Shown here piece by piece: positions 62,142 through 64,000 of a stretch of 64,000 nucleotides of DNA. The translations under genes and the position numbers were made by a program. The notes under the pieces were generated by a model. It was given only the letters and a program-made list of their open reading frames with translations. It did not search any database and had not been told where the DNA came from. Each line of letters starts with the position of its first letter. Within the stretch, counting starts at the first letter, position 1. Source of the DNA: Flavobacteriaceae bacterium MAR_2010_188 (GTDB taxonomy: Bacteria > Bacteroidota > Bacteroidia > Flavobacteriales > Flavobacteriaceae); the NCBI GenBank assembly GCA_900104375.1, contig LT629302.1, positions 2,940,001 through 3,004,000 on the forward strand, given 5' to 3'.

Positions 62142-63215
62142 ATGAACGAAAACGTTGATAATCCACGTCAGAACGACGAAGTAGACTTAGGGCAACTATT
62201 TCATGCCATTGGAAGAATGTTCAAGAGACTTTTTGATTTTATAGGGAGTATTCTTTATCATCTTTTCTTGGTTTTTGTGTGGTTTGTTTTCTTCTTAAAA
62301 AAGAACGCCATCATCCTGGGGCTTGCCACAATTGTTGGATTAATAATCGGTTATGTAAAGTTTGAATACAGTGAGCCGGTGTTTCAATCGAGCGCCATTT
62401 TAAAACAAAACTATAATACAGGCGACAATCTATATTCTAACCTAGATTATTATAATGAACTTGTTGCAGAAGGAGATTCCGTTAGACTTGGTGAAAGTTT
62501 AAATATGACGCCGAGCGAAGCGTCTCAGATATCTGGTTTTAGCGTTTCCACTGACTTCAATAATAATGAAAAGCTGATTTTATACGATGAGTACCGTAAA
62601 GAAATCGATACGAGTTTGGTGTCCTCGACCGACTTCCCCACCTATGTGGAGAATCTGAAAGCTCAAGATTTTGAGCTTCAAAAAATTCTGATCAAATCTG
62701 CCGAGCGAGGGTTATTCAATAAAGCGTTAAATGGAATAGTCAATAATATTAAATCGATTGAATATTTCAAAAAAATTCAACAAAGGGATCTTAAAGAATT
62801 AGACCGAAAACAAGAGATACTTATTGAATCATTACGGAAGTCTGATTCTCTGCAAAAAGTGTATCAAAATGTACTTCAGATTAATCCAGAATTACGAGAT
62901 AACCAAACTTCAATAACTATCGGTAGAGAAGATGATAAAGAAAGTAGCACCAAAGAGTACCAACTTTATTTAAATGATATCGCCCTGAGAAGGGAGCTTG
63001 TCTTAACTGAGCGCGAGCGCGAGGACATAACAGAAATCGTTGAGATTATATCCGTAAATCAAAATTCAGGGACAAGATTCACCAAGAAAAGCCTGATGGG
63101 ATTTGAAATCAACTCAAAATATTATTATGCGGTGTTACTGTTTTTTGCGGCATTCGCAATATTGCTGATACTAGCTTTCTTAAAATATTTAGAACGTTAC
63201 AAAGACAAAATATAA
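62142..63215 (+). CDS. Wzz-like chain-length/polysaccharide co-polymerase protein
   Basis: A 357-residue membrane protein. After a short N-terminal cytoplasmic part with an amphipathic helix, a membrane helix (about 52-68; IILGLATIVGLIIGYV) is followed by FEYSEPVFQSSAILKQNY, the Wzz start of the periplasmic domain. A coiled-coil-like region (about 170-300) and a C-terminal membrane helix (about 328-348) complete the topology. It regulates O-antigen or exopolysaccharide length by analogy. The rfbB start abuts its stop codon. Confidence 0.8.
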   Translation: MNENVDNPRQNDEVDLGQLFHAIGRMFKRLFDFIGSILYHLFLVFVWFVFFLKKNAIILGLATIVGLIIGYVKFEYSEPVFQSSAILKQNYNTGDNLYSNLDYYNELVAEGDSVRLGESLNMTPSEASQISGFSVSTDFNNNEKLILYDEYRKEIDTSLVSSTDFPTYVENLKAQDFELQKILIKSAERGLFNKALNGIVNNIKSIEYFKKIQQRDLKELDRKQEILIESLRKSDSLQKVYQNVLQINPELRDNQTSITIGREDDKESSTKEYQLYLNDIALRRELVLTEREREDITEIVEIISVNQNSGTRFTKKSLMGFEINSKYYYAVLLFFAAFAILLILAFLKYLERYKDKI

Positions 63216-64000
63216 ATGCAAACACTACTAGTAACAGGCGGGGCCGGATTTATAGGCTCCAATTTTATTCCTTATTTTTTACAAGAACATCCAGACGTGC
63301 GTTTGGTAAATCTGGACCTTCTTACCTATGCGGGCGATGAGAAGAATCTAGAGGAAGTTAACCAAAACAAAAACTACATTTTTGTGAAAGGCGACATCTG
63401 CGATAGAAATATAGTTGAAGATATATTTGAAAAATATAATATTACGGATGTCATTCATTTTGCGGCAGAATCGCATGTGGATAATTCAATAAAAAATCCT
63501 GATGCTTTTATAAAAACCAATATTTACGGCACATTCAATCTTATAGATGTGGCTAAAAAATATTGGATGGACGGGCCCTTTAAAATTAAAGAGGCTTATA
63601 AAAATTCCAGGTTTCACCACATTTCAACTGACGAGGTTTATGGAACATTAGGAGAAACGGGGCTTTTTGAAGAAACCACTCCCTATGCTCCAAATAGTCC
63701 GTATAGCGCATCAAAAGCATCTTCGGATTTTATCGTCAGAAGTTATTTCCATACGTATGGAATGAATGTCGTCACGACGAATTGTTCTAACAATTATGGG
63801 CCAAAGCAGCATGACGAAAAGCTTATACCAACTATTATTAGAAAAGCTTTGGAAGGACAGAACATTCCAATTTATGGTGATGGAAAAAACATCAGAGACT
63901 GGCTTTATGTCCTTGATCACTGTAAAGGCATAGCGAGTGTATTCTTTAACGGCAAACCCGGTGAAACCTACAATGTCGGCGGAAAAAATGAGCGAAACAA
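63216..64000 (+). CDS. rfbB: dTDP-glucose 4,6-dehydratase, 5' part (cut by window end)
   Basis: NAD-dependent short-chain-type dehydratase of dTDP-L-rhamnose synthesis. The 261 codons visible begin MQTLLVTGGAGFIGSNFIPYF. They contain the cofactor GxxGxxG motif (8-14), ESHVDNSI, the catalytic STDEVYG with Thr/Asp/Glu, and YSASKASSD with the Tyr-x3-Lys dyad. The ATG immediately follows the upstream stop codon. The C-terminal part lies beyond the window. This is the second visible gene of a polysaccharide cluster extending to the right. Confidence 0.95.
   Translation, partial: MQTLLVTGGAGFIGSNFIPYFLQEHPDVRLVNLDLLTYAGDEKNLEEVNQNKNYIFVKGDICDRNIVEDIFEKYNITDVIHFAAESHVDNSIKNPDAFIKTNIYGTFNLIDVAKKYWMDGPFKIKEAYKNSRFHHISTDEVYGTLGETGLFEETTPYAPNSPYSASKASSDFIVRSYFHTYGMNVVTTNCSNNYGPKQHDEKLIPTIIRKALEGQNIPIYGDGKNIRDWLYVLDHCKGIASVFFNGKPGETYNVGGKNERN

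Overview
The window reads as a chromosomal stretch of a flavobacterium (Bacteroidota, family Flavobacteriaceae). The evidence is AT-rich DNA, many Bacteroidota -7 promoter boxes (TAnnTTTG), and the families present: DUF4175, DUF4837, DUF4345, a SusC-less TonB-type barrel receptor, a PID-CTERM-like small protein, CtpA-like S41 and M1 secreted peptidases, and an L32 with a single zinc-site Cys. Almost all of it is ordinary, densely packed core genome. There is no prophage, transposase, CRISPR array or defence island. The accessory-looking parts are small: about 4.25-5.87 kb around a tRNA-Met, and the right edge, where a polysaccharide locus begins.

Layout. 0-4.3 kb: fatty-acid synthesis and L32 genes on the minus strand (yceD/DUF177, rpmF, fabH, accB) with pdxA, then ribE on plus. 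4.3-5.9 kb: a PID-CTERM-like small protein, an orphan ORF, and tRNA-Met with duplicated tRNA ends and a 124-bp tandem repeat. 5.9-8.8 kb: a two-gene glucose/gluconate dehydrogenase-like operon with a predicted 3Fe-4S site, and methylmalonyl-CoA epimerase. 8.9-16.3 kb: rbfA, a LolC/E-like permease, a dihydrouridine synthase, an outer-membrane receptor and lepA. 16.3-22.8 kb: an ion-homeostasis block of two cation/proton antiporters, a tandem universal stress protein and a SulP carrier. 22.9-30.2 kb: a plus-strand run of a metallo-hydrolase, three secreted peptidases (S8, M1, S41), rnpA and an OmpA-type protein. 30.2-36.8 kb: a GNAT enzyme, a CDF metal exporter and rpiB on minus; rnr, a LysE exporter and DUF4345 on plus; tRNA-Cys, folB and a zinc ribbon on minus. 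36.9-44.8 kb: glnS with an unusual C-terminal extension, a FemAB/GNAT-like protein, an SPFH protein, gltX and an AlkB-type alkane monooxygenase. 45-51.8 kb: DUF4175, ybeY, mnmG and a methyltransferase, with two parS-like sites bracketing mnmG. 52-57.9 kb: an OmpH-like lipoprotein, holB, pgk, a LysM lytic transglycosylase, DUF4837 and tatA. 58-64 kb: an M23 peptidase, a GH3 enzyme, a DUF6909-like protein, a Wzz-like protein and the 5' part of rfbB.

Points most worth a second look. (1) mnmG is split by a one-base frameshift at an A4 run; restoring the frame gives the canonical 623 residues. (2) Two 16-bp sites flanking mnmG match the ParB/parS consensus, and a 13-bp core match lies 5 kb further on, which suggests the window is near the replication origin. 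(3) The tRNA-Met locus carries a 124-bp duplication containing the first 20 nt of the tRNA, plus a 17-bp copy of its 3' end. (4) The GMC oxidoreductase carries Cys spaced as in the 3Fe-4S FAD-glucose dehydrogenases, but no cytochrome subunit is adjacent. (5) The DUF6909-like protein has C-terminal motifs reminiscent of nucleoside phosphorylases or nucleosidases. No wholly new multi-gene system could be supported from the sequence.
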